Source: an uncultured Methylococcaceae bacterium
Lineage (GTDB): Bacteria > Pseudomonadota > Gammaproteobacteria > Methylococcales > Methylococcaceae
Length of the DNA: 46,977 bases
Direction: 5' to 3'
Assembly: GCA_903934875.1 (NCBI GenBank)
Contig: CAIZPP010000139.1
Coordinates: 1-46,977, forward strand
Every line of letters starts with the position of its first letter. Within the stretch, counting starts at the first letter, position 1. The translations under genes were made by a program, and so were the position numbers. Under the pieces are notes generated by a model, which was not told the DNA's origin, searched no databases, and saw only the letters and a list, made by a program, of their open reading frames with translations. Shown here in pieces: positions 35,572-44,418 of this stretch.

Positions 35572-35837
35572 AAGCTATTTTTTTTCTGTTGCGATATGAC
35601 AAAACCGGCCAGATTTTCAACCGATGCGAAATAACTCACGAGTTCTACGGAATCGGTATCGATGTGGATTTGATATTTCTTCTTCAACGCCACCCCCAGT
35701 TCCAGCGCGTCAATCGAATCAAGTCCCAGCCCTGCGCCAAACAGGGGGGCTTCTGAAAGGATGTCCGCTGCACTTATCCCTTCCAACTCCAAGGTATCAA
35801 TAATCAACTGCTTCAGTTCGGCTTCAAGGTTTTCCAT
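35568..35837 (-). CDS. Acyl carrier protein (ApeE-like)
   Basis: The 89-residue carrier protein has Ser41 in GAGLGLDSIDALELG. The ATG at 35837 overlaps the acyltransferase gene by 14 nt; an earlier in-frame codon would add six residues. Two distinct ACPs are the rule in aryl-polyene and flexirubin clusters. Confidence 0.92.
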   Translation of the reverse strand: MENLEAELKQLIIDTLELEGISAADILSEAPLFGAGLGLDSIDALELGVALKKKYQIHIDTDSVELVSYFASVENLAGFVISQQKKNSL

Positions 35838-36600
35838 GGTGCGCCTGTTGTTCAATAAAATACCGCTCCAGTTGCCGGGTTATGCTTCTCGTCGCGAGGG
35901 AACGGTTTGCGTTTCCTGCAATCGCGCCTACCTCAATATCATCTCCCACATGCAAGCTTAAAATAAATTTCCTTTGCGGTATCTGATACCATTTTTCGTG
36001 CTTGGTCAACGTTGTCGGGGAGCAGCTAATGTAGACTGGTAGAATTGTGGCCCTAGCCTGCAAGGCAATGGCGGCGGCGCCGCGGCGGAACTTGATTGGC
36101 TTGCCGGGTGTGCTGCGCGTCCCTTCAGGAAATATGATGAGCGAACAGCCCTCGCGCAATTCCTTAGCGCATAGCTCCATCAATTCCTCCGGCTCTTCAG
36201 CGTAAACATACCCTACGGCATGGATGGGAATGCGCATGAATGGATTGCCGGCCAAGGCGGGTTTGACGATGCAAGTGGCGTTGCGGATTTGCGCGATGAG
36301 GAACACCACATCCAGCAGGCAGGGATGGTTGGCAATGACTAGCCTGCCTGGTGTGTTGATCTGCCCGCAGCCGCCAACCTCGTAGGCCAAGATGCCAATA
36401 CTGCGCATGAAGTCCATGTAAATCCGGCAAATCCAGTGCATCAAGACTCTGGATTTTAGCTTTTTTTGGATGCCTTTGCCGAGGAATTTTTCGATCAGCG
36501 GAAACAGCATCCCCCAAAAAAACACGCCAACGGCACCGAACAGGAAGAAGCTGATGCCAGTGCCGAACAGTCGCCAGAGGTAGTTGATGCGTTCAAGCAT
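35824..36600 (-). CDS. PlsC-type lysophospholipid acyltransferase (ApeD-like)
   Basis: The 258-residue membrane acyltransferase of the 1-acyl-glycerol-3-phosphate family has the HX4D motif in ANHPCLLD and the second motif IIFPEGTRST; GGAAAIALQ-like RRGAAAIALQ follows. N-terminal hydrophobic helices lie before residue 60. The ATG at 36600 overlaps the upstream stop by 8 nt. Likely transfers an acyl or polyene chain to a lipid. Confidence 0.9.
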   Translation of the reverse strand: MLERINYLWRLFGTGISFFLFGAVGVFFWGMLFPLIEKFLGKGIQKKLKSRVLMHWICRIYMDFMRSIGILAYEVGGCGQINTPGRLVIANHPCLLDVVFLIAQIRNATCIVKPALAGNPFMRIPIHAVGYVYAEEPEELMELCAKELREGCSLIIFPEGTRSTPGKPIKFRRGAAAIALQARATILPVYISCSPTTLTKHEKWYQIPQRKFILSLHVGDDIEVGAIAGNANRSLATRSITRQLERYFIEQQAHHGKP

Positions 36601-37363
36601 CGTCCAAGCTCCATAGCCAAAGCGAGCGCCCAAGAGGACAAGGTGAACTTCGTCGGCCATCTAGAATCGCCTGGACTAGGCTTTGCCCATCACCTGCAGC
36701 CACAGCCTGACTGTTACCCGGCCTACGAACCAAGCGCAACTGCCGGCCGGGGCCGCCAGCCCTGGCCAGAACCATAGCCAAAGCCCATGTGCTGTCGGCC
36801 GTGGCAAGGTATGCCCGGTAAGTCTCCGGCAAAGCCTGCCCATAGCAAACCACCAAGACCCTGGGTGTGTCCAAGAGCTGGCCTGCCGCTTCCAGAAAGG
36901 CAGCAAATATACCCTCGGTTCCGCCTGCCAAAGACACGTAAGGCAGGAAACTTGCCCTATGGAGGCTGGACAGTCCGGCGATGGCATTATGTACGCACAG
37001 GCTGAAGCGGCTGGGCGAGGCCTCCTCGCGCTCCGCTATCCCATGCAACATCTCGAAATAATATTGGCTTTCGCCATGGCTGGAGAAAAACACCGCGGGC
37101 ATGTCCCCGCATTTTCGCCAACAATGCCAAGCCACGGCGCTGGCCGCCCTAGCCAAAGGCGATAGCCTGCGCCTTTGCATCATGGGCAGGAAACCCACAT
37201 CGGCGCAGCCTTCGTTACATGGCAAAACTTCTCCGTCGGGCCAAAAGTCCCCTTGGCTAGGGGCGGTGGCGGATTGCCACAGGCACCAGCGCCCTAACGT
37301 GAAAAACAGGCGTATTGCCTGGCTACCGGCTTCTGAACACTGCATGTTACCGGACAGGTCCAT
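36593..37363 (-). CDS. Ketoacyl-synthase chain-length-factor-like protein (ApeC-like)
   Basis: The 256-residue protein resembles the N-terminal half of ketosynthases (KS-like/CLF domain, Ketoacyl-synt_2): MQRRRLSPLARAASAVAWHC, FFSSHGESQYYFEML, FSLCVHNAIAGLSSLHRAS. The catalytic Cys position is replaced and the His pair is missing, so it is not an active synthase. In aryl-polyene systems such a partner pairs with an active KS. The ATG at 37363 is 12 nt after the upstream stop; an in-frame start at 37387 would overlap it. Confidence 0.85.
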   Translation of the reverse strand: MDLSGNMQCSEAGSQAIRLFFTLGRWCLWQSATAPSQGDFWPDGEVLPCNEGCADVGFLPMMQRRRLSPLARAASAVAWHCWRKCGDMPAVFFSSHGESQYYFEMLHGIAEREEASPSRFSLCVHNAIAGLSSLHRASFLPYVSLAGGTEGIFAAFLEAAGQLLDTPRVLVVCYGQALPETYRAYLATADSTWALAMVLARAGGPGRQLRLVRRPGNSQAVAAGDGQSLVQAILDGRRSSPCPLGRSLWLWSLDDA

Positions 37364-37374
37364 GCTATCCAACC

Positions 37375-38610
37375 TCAGGTTTTCCAACGGCGGAAAACCA
37401 GCGAAGTGTTGATGCCGCCGAAGGCAAAGTTGTTGCTTATGACGTATTCTGCATCAATATCGCGCCCGCCACCCATGATGTAATCGAGATCGGCACATCG
37501 GGGGTCGGGATGTTCAAGGTTAAGCGTAGGATGGAACCAACCTTCCCGCAGCATATGGATGGCGACCATAGACTCCAAGGCTCCACAGGCACCCAAGGTG
37601 TGGCCGGTGTAGCTTTTCAGGCTGCTAATAGGGACATTGGCACCAAACACTGCATGTGTGGAGTGGCTTTCGGCGATGTCACCTTGCTCGGTGGCTGTGC
37701 CATGTGCGCTGATGTAAGCGATTTGGCCGGGTTCAAGCGCCGCATCTTGCAAGGCCAAGCGCATGACCACCTGCATAGTGTCCGCATTGGGCTGGGTAAT
37801 GTGCGAACCGTCGGCATTGGTGGCGAAACCCGCCACTTCGGCATAGATACGGACTCCCCGGCTTAGGGCACGATCCAACGCCTCTAACACCAATGTGCAG
37901 CCGCCTTCGCCGATTACCAGCCCGTCGCGGTCACGGTCGAAGGGCCTGGGTGTGCGATGGGGCTCGCCATTGCGGGTACTGGTTGCGTACAAGGCATCGA
38001 AGGTTGCCGCCTCGGTGGGGCAAAGCTCCTCAGCCCCGCCTGCCAACATCACATCTTGCAGGCCAAACTTGATGGCCTCGTAGGCGAAGCCAAGTCCCAT
38101 GCTGCCGGAAGTGCATGCGCTGGAGGAAGGTATGACGCGCCCTCGCACATGGAAAAACAAGGCCACATTGGCCGCGCTAGTGTGCCCCATCATCTTGAGA
38201 TAGGTCGTGGCGTTGAGATTGCCGATATCATAGTTGATCAGCATTTTGCCGAAGTCGGCAATAGCCGGGGTCGAACCCACCGATGATCCGTAGGCCACGC
38301 CGACACGCCCGCCACTAAGGGCGGGGTCGCCGAGCAGACTGGCATCGGCAAGGGCCAATTCCGTGGCACGGGTTGCCAGCAACGCGACTCGTCCCATACT
38401 GCGCGTGTTCTTGCGTGTGTAATGGGAGGGCAGGCTGAAATTTTCCACCGGGCCGCCCAAGCGGGTTAATAAGCCGTTATACCTTTCCCATTCCGGTAAA
38501 TAGCGTATGCCCGAGCGGCGGGCCAAAAGTTGGGTGCGCATCTCGTCCCAACCGTTGCCTATGGGGGAAAAGCCAGCCATGCCGGTAACCACCACGCGCC
38601 GGGTCAACAC
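37375..38610 (-). CDS. Beta-ketoacyl-ACP synthase (FabF/ApeR-type)
   Basis: The 411-residue KAS II-like condensing enzyme has a complete catalytic triad: Cys166 in SSSACTSGSM, His in SAHGTATEQGD, and His in LKSYTGHTLGA. The start is GTG at 38610, overlapping the ketoreductase gene end by 7 nt (TTG at 38607 is an alternative). Elongates the polyene chain on ACP by decarboxylative condensation. Confidence 0.92.
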   Translation of the reverse strand: MLTRRVVVTGMAGFSPIGNGWDEMRTQLLARRSGIRYLPEWERYNGLLTRLGGPVENFSLPSHYTRKNTRSMGRVALLATRATELALADASLLGDPALSGGRVGVAYGSSVGSTPAIADFGKMLINYDIGNLNATTYLKMMGHTSAANVALFFHVRGRVIPSSSACTSGSMGLGFAYEAIKFGLQDVMLAGGAEELCPTEAATFDALYATSTRNGEPHRTPRPFDRDRDGLVIGEGGCTLVLEALDRALSRGVRIYAEVAGFATNADGSHITQPNADTMQVVMRLALQDAALEPGQIAYISAHGTATEQGDIAESHSTHAVFGANVPISSLKSYTGHTLGACGALESMVAIHMLREGWFHPTLNLEHPDPRCADLDYIMGGGRDIDAEYVISNNFAFGGINTSLVFRRWKT

Positions 38611-39332
38611 AACCCACCATTCACCGAAATGACTTGGCGGGTAATATAGCCGGCATCTTCAGACATCAGGAAAGCCACCAACGCGGCGACCTCTTCGGGA
38701 GTTCCCAATCGCTTTGCGGGAATGGCCGCGACAGCCTCCTCCAAGGTCAGTCCCTCCAGCATATCCGTCTCGATAAGACCCGGTGCCACGCAATTCACCG
38801 TGATTTTGCGCTTCGCCAATTCTACCGCCAGTGCCTTGCTGGCACCGATGATGCCTGCCTTGGCGGCGCTGTAATTGACTTGGCCCCGGTTGCCGATAAG
38901 TCCCGAGACCGACGACAGCGTGACAATGCGCCCCGGTTTGCGTCGCTGGATCATGGGCATGACGAGGGGGTTGAGCACGTTATAAAAGCCATCCAAATTG
39001 CTGCGCAAGACTTGGTCCCAATCCTCCCCGCTTAAGGCGGGAAAAACGTTGTCCCGCGACAGGCCGGCGTTGCAAACCACGCCGTAATAAGCGCCATGGG
39101 CTTGTATGTCCGCCCCTAGGATATCCTGGGCAGCGCCGCGGTCGGCCAGGTCAAAGCTGATGACACGGGATTGCCTGCCCAAACTTAATATATCATCCCG
39201 AACTTGCGAGGCTTCGGCTAGGCGACTTCGGCAATGCACAATGATGTTGTATCCCTCCCGCGCTAAACGCAAGGCGATGGCTTTGCCGATGCCACGGCTA
39301 GATCCTGTGACCAGGATGGATTTTTGGTTCAT
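38604..39332 (-). CDS. 3-oxoacyl-ACP reductase (FabG/ApeQ-type)
   Basis: The 242-residue short-chain dehydrogenase has the NADP motif TGSSRGIGKAIA at 10-20, NAG at 88-90, Ser141 region LSSVSG, and the catalytic Tyr154-Lys158 in YSAAK. Reduces the beta-keto group of the elongating chain. The ATG at 39332 overlaps the dehydratase stop (ATGA). Confidence 0.94.
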   Translation of the reverse strand: MNQKSILVTGSSRGIGKAIALRLAREGYNIIVHCRSRLAEASQVRDDILSLGRQSRVISFDLADRGAAQDILGADIQAHGAYYGVVCNAGLSRDNVFPALSGEDWDQVLRSNLDGFYNVLNPLVMPMIQRRKPGRIVTLSSVSGLIGNRGQVNYSAAKAGIIGASKALAVELAKRKITVNCVAPGLIETDMLEGLTLEEAVAAIPAKRLGTPEEVAALVAFLMSEDAGYITRQVISVNGGLC

Positions 39333-39820
39333 ATTCCTTTTCCGGCGAGAAATTTTTTTGAATCCTGCGGTAACAGGACATTAAGCTTCGAAACCGCATG
39401 GATATTATCACCTTCGATGACACAATCGAATACTGACATTTCATTGGCCGCTTCGATGATCTTTTCCGCCCGCACCCTTAAGCGTTTGCCGCAGGGAAAG
39501 CTATCGACGGAGCATTGATAGTGACGGGTACCCAACAAAAACCCCAACCCTATCTCCTCACCCCGGCATTTCCTGCGGTACCCCGAGAACGCGGCGATGG
39601 CCTGCGCCATATATTCCAAGCCTACCCACGCGGGAACCGTATGATCAGTGTTTGCAAACAAACCATCGTCACGCACGGTGACTTCAACGACGATATGATC
39701 TTCTCCTGTCTCTAACACCCTGTCCAGCAGTACCATGCCTTGGGACTGCGGCAACAGCGCTGCGACAGGATGAGGAAAAACCACTGGATTGTCAGGAATG
39801 TCCGATGAGCAAGGACACAT
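39329..39820 (-). CDS. Hotdog 3-hydroxyacyl-ACP dehydratase (ApeP-like)
   Basis: This is a hotdog protein of about 163 residues (VFPHPVAALLPQSQGMVLLD, PAWVGLEYMAQAIAAFSGYR, VDSFPCGKRLRVRAE). It is the ApeP-type dehydratase partner of the FabZ-like enzyme encoded downstream. The ATG at 39820 overlaps the upstream ketosynthase by 29 nt. The family is recognised by the MAQA motif (EYMAQAIAAFSG) at the central helix. Confidence 0.85.
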   Translation of the reverse strand: MCPCSSDIPDNPVVFPHPVAALLPQSQGMVLLDRVLETGEDHIVVEVTVRDDGLFANTDHTVPAWVGLEYMAQAIAAFSGYRRKCRGEEIGLGFLLGTRHYQCSVDSFPCGKRLRVRAEKIIEAANEMSVFDCVIEGDNIHAVSKLNVLLPQDSKKFLAGKGI

Positions 39821-40961
39821 TGTTGCCACCGAAAGCGAAAGAGTTGCTAAGGCAATATTGTAGTGGTCTAGCCCTAAGGTTTTCCAGCGTGACAAATCCA
39901 AGCCGCGCCATTGCGGGGTCTGCCTCACCGTCCCAAAGATGCGGGGGCAAAAGATTTTCCCTGTTCAAGCCTGACAGAATAAGCCAGCACAAACCGGCCT
40001 CGATGGCCCCGGCCGCGCCTAAGCAATGGCCAGTGGCGGGCTTGCTTGAACCGCAAGGCGTCCCGGCTCCGAACAACTGCCCGACCGCCCGGCTTTCCAT
40101 GGCATCGTTTTGCCAAGTCGCCGTGCCGTGGAGGTTGATGTAATCCACCTGTCCCGGTGTCAAGCCAGCATCTTTCAGGGCGGCTTGCATCGCAGCAACA
40201 GCACAAGTACCGTCGGGGCGCGGGGCGGAAATATGATAGGCATCGGAACTGGCCCCGACACCTAGCAAAGCGACGGGCGATGCTTCCATGCTCATCAGAA
40301 ACAAGGCCGCGCCTTCCCCAATGACGGTGCCGTCGCGGTTTTTACTAAAGGGATTGCAGCGGGTCCTGGTGACCGCGCCCAAGGCGCTGAAGCCATCTAA
40401 AGCAGTGCTGCACAAAGCATCACCGCCGCCAACCAGCACGGCATCGCAAAGACCCATCCGCAAGAGTCGTCTGGCCGAGGCCAAGGCGTTGGCACTGGAC
40501 GAGCAAGTGGTCGAAATGGTGAAAGCCGGACCTTGAATATCCAAGTAGCAGGCCAAAAACTCCGCCGCCCCGCCCAATTCCTGTTGCTTGTAATGGTAGG
40601 AAGACGGCATCTGTCCCGTTGCCCGCAGGACGCCCACCGCCTGCTCGCCTTCGGCGATGCCAGAAGTGCTGGTGCCGATAACCAAACCGACGCGCTCCGC
40701 CCCATAACGTTTCATCGACTGCCTGACCGCAGGTTCGATCTGCAATAGGGCAGCAAGCAAAAGGCGGTTGTTGCGGCAATCGTAGTGCTTGAGGCTGTTA
40801 GGTAGGTGAGGAAGGTCGGCATTCACACTGAGGGCAGGAACTTTCGAATCCAGCCAAGGGACTGGGGTCGGCTGGACACAATGGCCGAAAAGCCATGCAT
40901 CCAACACACAGGCCTTGCCTTCCCCTAAGGCGCAGACAATCCCTAGCTCATTTAAAAACAA
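39792..40961 (-). CDS. Beta-ketoacyl-ACP synthase (FabF/ApeO-type)
   Basis: The 389-residue condensing enzyme has Cys153 in TISTTCSSSANALASARRL, His in NLHGTATWQND and His in KPATGHCLGAAGA, so it is catalytically complete. The start codon is TTG at 40961 with GAGGGGGG just upstream. A second active KS in the operon beside the FabF-type one is the normal aryl-polyene composition. Confidence 0.9.
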   Translation of the reverse strand: MFLNELGIVCALGEGKACVLDAWLFGHCVQPTPVPWLDSKVPALSVNADLPHLPNSLKHYDCRNNRLLLAALLQIEPAVRQSMKRYGAERVGLVIGTSTSGIAEGEQAVGVLRATGQMPSSYHYKQQELGGAAEFLACYLDIQGPAFTISTTCSSSANALASARRLLRMGLCDAVLVGGGDALCSTALDGFSALGAVTRTRCNPFSKNRDGTVIGEGAALFLMSMEASPVALLGVGASSDAYHISAPRPDGTCAVAAMQAALKDAGLTPGQVDYINLHGTATWQNDAMESRAVGQLFGAGTPCGSSKPATGHCLGAAGAIEAGLCWLILSGLNRENLLPPHLWDGEADPAMARLGFVTLENLRARPLQYCLSNSFAFGGNNVSLLIGHS

Positions 40962-41047
40962 TACCCCCCCTCAATAGATAAGCATTTCACGGCGTATTGC
41001 ATTATTAATTCTCTCAAATATTTGGGATCTGTCAAAACATCACTTCA

Positions 41048-42289
41048 TCACAACAGCGTACATGCCCCGGTCCCGGTAATGGCTTCGATCTTTTTGCCGC
41101 AACGTTGGGTCATGGGGTTGGCCTCATCCCAGGCAAATCCGGCGAGGATGGAACAGATCATGGCCTTGATGCTAGCCAACTGGCGCTCTTCGAAAATAAG
41201 CCGCTGGAAACGTCCATCGTACCAAGCCTCCACATAAGCACGGAACACATCAATACCCCTGCGCAAGATTTGCTCATAACTGGCCTGCCAGTCCACAGGG
41301 AGACCGCACAGTTGTCTGTCCACAAGCGGAACAGCCAAGGATGCCGATTTCAAGGCAATGGTAACGCCAGAGGAAAACACCGGATCAAGAAATTCGCCCG
41401 CATTGCCCAGCAAAACAAAGCCATCGCCATACAAGCGCTTGACATTGGCAGAATAGCCGCCGATCCGGTTGGCCGGAGTGTCAAAACGGCTTTCTTTTAG
41501 CAAAACTGCCAGCCTAGGTTCCTGCATCGCCAATTCCCGCAAAATATCAAGCGGGCTGCCTGTGCGAGCTTCCAGAAAGCCCATAGGCATCACCACCCCC
41601 AAGGAACTTCTGCCGTTGCTGAATGGGATCAGCCAATACCACACTTCATGGAACTTAGGGTGGATGGCAATTAGTATTTTGCCGCGATCATAACCATCAA
41701 CGGCAATTCTATCCTCAAGGTGGGTGAACAGCGCTAGCCGCACTGGCAGGGTGGAAGGTGTCTCCAAGTCAAGCAGGCGGGGCAACACCCGCCCGAATCC
41801 GCTGGCATCCATCACCATGGAAGCAGTCCAGTCCCGCTGCACACCGCCGGCATCGACACTGGTCAGGCGGGCCAGTCCCGGTGTATTGAAGTCCGCCGCC
41901 ACGATGCTGTGCCGGTAATGGATGGGTACACCGCAATCCTCGGCGGCTTCGGCCAATATCTGGTCGAACCGGGTGCGCGGAACCTGATAGGTAGTGGCCC
42001 AACCAGCGGTGGACTTCTGCGAAAAATCGAATTCAGTCAGTTTGCCTGCATGGGAAAAAGCCGCGCCATTTTTCAATTGGAAGCCTTCAGCAGCCACTGG
42101 CCCTAACAGGTCAGCCTCGTCCAGGAATTCCATGCATTGCGGGAGGAGGCTTTCGCCTATGGAAAATCGTGGGAACTGTTCCTTCTCCAAGATGACCACC
42201 TGGTGGCCAAGCTTCTTCAGCATACGCGCGGCCACACTTCCGGCAGGGCCGGCGCCAATGATCAATACATCCGCATCTATTTTTTCCAT
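41048..42289 (-). CDS. FAD-dependent halogenase (PltA/tryptophan-halogenase-like)
   Basis: The 413-residue flavoprotein is the first gene of the minus APE operon. The FAD motif IIGAGPAGSVAARMLKKLG is at 10-28; FSIGESLLPQCMEF is at 42-55. Lys73 in GFQLKNGA corresponds to the halogenase active-site Lys. WYWLIP at 217-222 is a full WxWxIP halogenase motif. GNAGEFLDPVFSSGVTIALK is the second FAD motif. These features fit flavin-dependent halogenases acting on carrier-bound or aromatic substrates; brominated or chlorinated aryl polyenes are known (xanthomonadins, flexirubins). A hydroxylase or dehydrogenase role is not excluded. The cognate flavin reductase is not in the window. Confidence 0.85.
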   Translation of the reverse strand: MEKIDADVLIIGAGPAGSVAARMLKKLGHQVVILEKEQFPRFSIGESLLPQCMEFLDEADLLGPVAAEGFQLKNGAAFSHAGKLTEFDFSQKSTAGWATTYQVPRTRFDQILAEAAEDCGVPIHYRHSIVAADFNTPGLARLTSVDAGGVQRDWTASMVMDASGFGRVLPRLLDLETPSTLPVRLALFTHLEDRIAVDGYDRGKILIAIHPKFHEVWYWLIPFSNGRSSLGVVMPMGFLEARTGSPLDILRELAMQEPRLAVLLKESRFDTPANRIGGYSANVKRLYGDGFVLLGNAGEFLDPVFSSGVTIALKSASLAVPLVDRQLCGLPVDWQASYEQILRRGIDVFRAYVEAWYDGRFQRLIFEERQLASIKAMICSILAGFAWDEANPMTQRCGKKIEAITGTGACTLL

Positions 42290-42293
42290 TGTC

Positions 42294-42357
42294 TTACAGC
42301 GTTTTCAACACCAAAGAGTTACTTGTTACAGCATTTTCAACATCAAAGAGTTACTTG
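42294..42357. repeat. Two tandem 32-bp repeats upstream of the APE operon
   Basis: TTACAGCGTTTTCAACACCA plus AAGAGTTACTTG (42294-42325), then the same 32 bases with two changes (42326-42357). Each copy carries a TACAGCRTTTTC core. They begin 5 bp upstream of the halogenase start codon, inside the likely 5' leader. Confidence 0.75.
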
Positions 42358-42437
42358 ATAGCTGGAATGAAAGGGCAAGATATTCAGTTAACTTGAAACG
42401 TTAGCTGAATATCCTTTATTAGATATATTTTAAAGAT

Positions 42438-42478
42438 GAAAATGCTGTACATAAATATATCCACATGCTTCACATACC
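42438..42478 (+). promoter_or_regulatory. Second copy of the conserved 41-bp APE element
   Basis: GAAAATGCTGTACATAAATA, then TATCCACATGCTTCACATACC, is the reverse complement of the element at 29292-29332 with 35 of 41 bases identical. It lies in the 621-bp divergent promoter region between the two APE operons. Confidence 0.6.
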
Positions 42479-42530
42479 CTTTTCAAAAAAGTATTCCAAC
42501 CAATCATTTAAACGCGTATAATAATGCACT

Positions 42531-42638
42531 ACTCCCGTATCACTCTAAAATAAGCCCATTTATATGATCAATATTTCATTTAATATCAATAAGATGAGCC
42601 TGATTGATGCGTATCGCCTATTGGAGTGATACGGGAGT
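42531..42638. repeat. Long-spaced perfect 15-bp inverted repeat
   Basis: ACTCCCGTATCACTC (42531-42545) and GAGTGATACGGGAGT (42624-42638) are exact reverse complements 78 bp apart. Nearby AAGCCCATT (42552-42560) and AATGGGCTT (42639-42647) are also inverted. It could be the ends of a small mobile element or paired operators for DNA looping in the divergent promoter region. Confidence 0.6.
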
Positions 42639-42760
42639 AATGGGCTTCCCTCAAGGCGGTAAGGCGAAATAGGCGTAAGCCATAGTTCTGGAACGTGTTT
42701 TTTGTTACTCGACAAAAAACAGCCTATGTGCTATTTTTATCGCTAGCAGTCCAGATTTGC

Positions 42761-42778
42761 ATTTATGTACAGCGTTTT
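42761..42778 (-). promoter_or_regulatory. Third APE box core
   Basis: ATTTATGTACAGCGTTTT repeats the right half of the 41-bp element (42438-42478 and 29292-29332). The AT-rich stretch around it contains no gene. Confidence 0.5.
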
Positions 42779-42881
42779 TATCTTAACTAAAGAGAAATAA
42801 TAAAGAGAACCCAATCAAGCCATTCTGTGTGCCAATTGCTTTGCAACATAATATAACTTAATAAGTAACTATTCAATATTA

Positions 42882-42892
42882 AAAACGCTGTA
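42882..42892 (+). promoter_or_regulatory. Fourth APE box core, at ligase promoter
   Basis: AAAACGCTGTA, the reverse complement of TACAGCGTTTT, lies 18 bp ahead of the ligase start codon and faces the plus operon. TATAAAAA follows, as in the lipoprotein-operon copy. Confidence 0.45.
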
Positions 42893-42910
42893 TCCTATAA
42901 AAACCGGTCC

Positions 42911-44248
42911 ATGCAGAAAACCCAGCCCGACGCACCCCACCCAATAAGCTTGGCAAACGAAGAGCCTTTCGCCATCCATGAGGGCAGGCTGGTAAGGCGT
43001 GGAAACTTCTGGTCTGACGTAAGGGAACTGGCGGGACGATTGCCTGACCGACCCTATGTATTCAATTTGTGCGAAAACCGCTACTTGTTTTGCTTAAGCT
43101 TGTTGGCGGCGGCTAGCCGGGGGCAGATTTGTCTGCTACCGCCATCCAGCCAAATGGCGGTGGTCAGGGAAATCATCCGCGAATACCCCGGTGCTTACCT
43201 CGCCAGTGAAAACACGACGCACTCGCCCGGCTTGGAATGGTTCGCGGTGGAAGCACCAAGGTCTGAGGAAATCGCAATGGAAACCGAAATCGACTGGGAT
43301 TGCGCCGCCCTGATCGCATTCACCTCAGGAAGCAGCGGAAAGCCCAAACCTTGCGCGCATAACCTAGCGACTTTCAAGATTTCGGCCGACATGGCAATGC
43401 GCAGCCTAGGGCTTTGCCAGCAACAGTGGCTAATGGTCTCGACTACCCCGCCACAACACATGTATGGCTTGGAAACCTCAGTGTTTTGGCCCTTGTTTTC
43501 CAGCCTAGTCTTGCATGACGGCCGCCCCTTCTTTCCCGAAGACATTCGCCGTGTGGTCGAAACCGCACCTTGGCCCGCCGTGTTGGCGACCACGCCCACG
43601 CATTTGCGTTCCTTGGTCAAAACCAATGGCCCATGGGCTAAGCTCGTCCGCGTGCTATCCGCCACCGACGGACTATCTGAAGAGCTTGCACACGAAACGG
43701 ATGCCGCCCTAGGGCAGTCCCCGCAAGAAATCTATGGTAGCACGGAAACCCTTTCATTTGCCAGCCGAGAACCTTTGCGTGAAAGCCTGTGGCGACCCTA
43801 CAAAAACATCCGCTTGATGCAGGACGAAAATGGACAAACCCGCCTTGAATCCCCCCATTTGCAGGCAACAATTCTGCTGCAAGACCGCATCAAGGTCGAA
43901 GCGAATGGTCAGTTCGCAGTGCTGGGCCGACATTCCGATTTAATCAAGATTGGCGGCAAGCGGGCCTCTCTGGCTGAATTGACCCGAAGGCTAAAGGATA
44001 TAGCAGGGGTGGAAGACGGCTTTTGCTTCGTCCAAGAGGGAGAGCAAGGCGAAGCCCGACTGGGCGTAGTGGTGGTCAGTAAGCTGGATAAACAAGATAT
44101 CCGTGAAGGGCTGCGGCCTTATGTGGACGAAGTTTTCCTGCCTAGGAAAATCCACTTTGTCGAGTGCCTGCCGCGCAACGAGGTAGGCAAGTTGGCAAAG
44201 GCCGAGGTGGAAAGGCTTTTGGCCGGGTTAGGATATGGCCGAAAATAA
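42911..44248 (+). CDS. AMP-dependent acyl/aryl ligase (ApeH-like)
   Basis: The 445-residue, short ANL-family ligase has P-loop AFTSGSSGKPKP (about 136-147), IYGSTET, and the hinge/C-terminal motifs GRHSDLIKIGGKR and NEVGKLAKAEV with the catalytic Lys. The size and lack of a full N-terminal subdomain match the ApeH-type enzymes that activate 4-hydroxybenzoate or a related aryl acid and load it on ACP. First gene of the plus operon, preceded by APE box cores. Confidence 0.88.
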   Translation: MQKTQPDAPHPISLANEEPFAIHEGRLVRRGNFWSDVRELAGRLPDRPYVFNLCENRYLFCLSLLAAASRGQICLLPPSSQMAVVREIIREYPGAYLASENTTHSPGLEWFAVEAPRSEEIAMETEIDWDCAALIAFTSGSSGKPKPCAHNLATFKISADMAMRSLGLCQQQWLMVSTTPPQHMYGLETSVFWPLFSSLVLHDGRPFFPEDIRRVVETAPWPAVLATTPTHLRSLVKTNGPWAKLVRVLSATDGLSEELAHETDAALGQSPQEIYGSTETLSFASREPLRESLWRPYKNIRLMQDENGQTRLESPHLQATILLQDRIKVEANGQFAVLGRHSDLIKIGGKRASLAELTRRLKDIAGVEDGFCFVQEGEQGEARLGVVVVSKLDKQDIREGLRPYVDEVFLPRKIHFVECLPRNEVGKLAKAEVERLLAGLGYGRK

Positions 44249-44263
44249 CTTCCTTGCACAAAG

Positions 44264-44360
44264 CCGGAATAAGCCCGCTCACGGGCGTTTCCGAGATGCC
44301 CCGGCAGTTGCGGCGCGGCTGACTTTGCCGGAAACACCAATCGGAGCGGGTTTATTCCGG
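44264..44360. repeat. 97-bp inverted-repeat element (CCGGAATAAGCCCGCTC ends)
   Basis: CCGGAATAAGCCCGCTC (44264-44280) and GAGCGGGTTTATTCCGG (44344-44360) are reverse complements with one mismatch; GTTTCC and GGAAAC form an inner pair. This is a dispersed palindromic element sitting in the 170-bp gap between the ligase and the CrtI-like gene. Confidence 0.7.
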
Positions 44361-44418
44361 CCTACATTTGGCTTCTTTCGGGAAGTTGTTTTTGACCAAC
44401 TCCTTATCGAGACACTCA

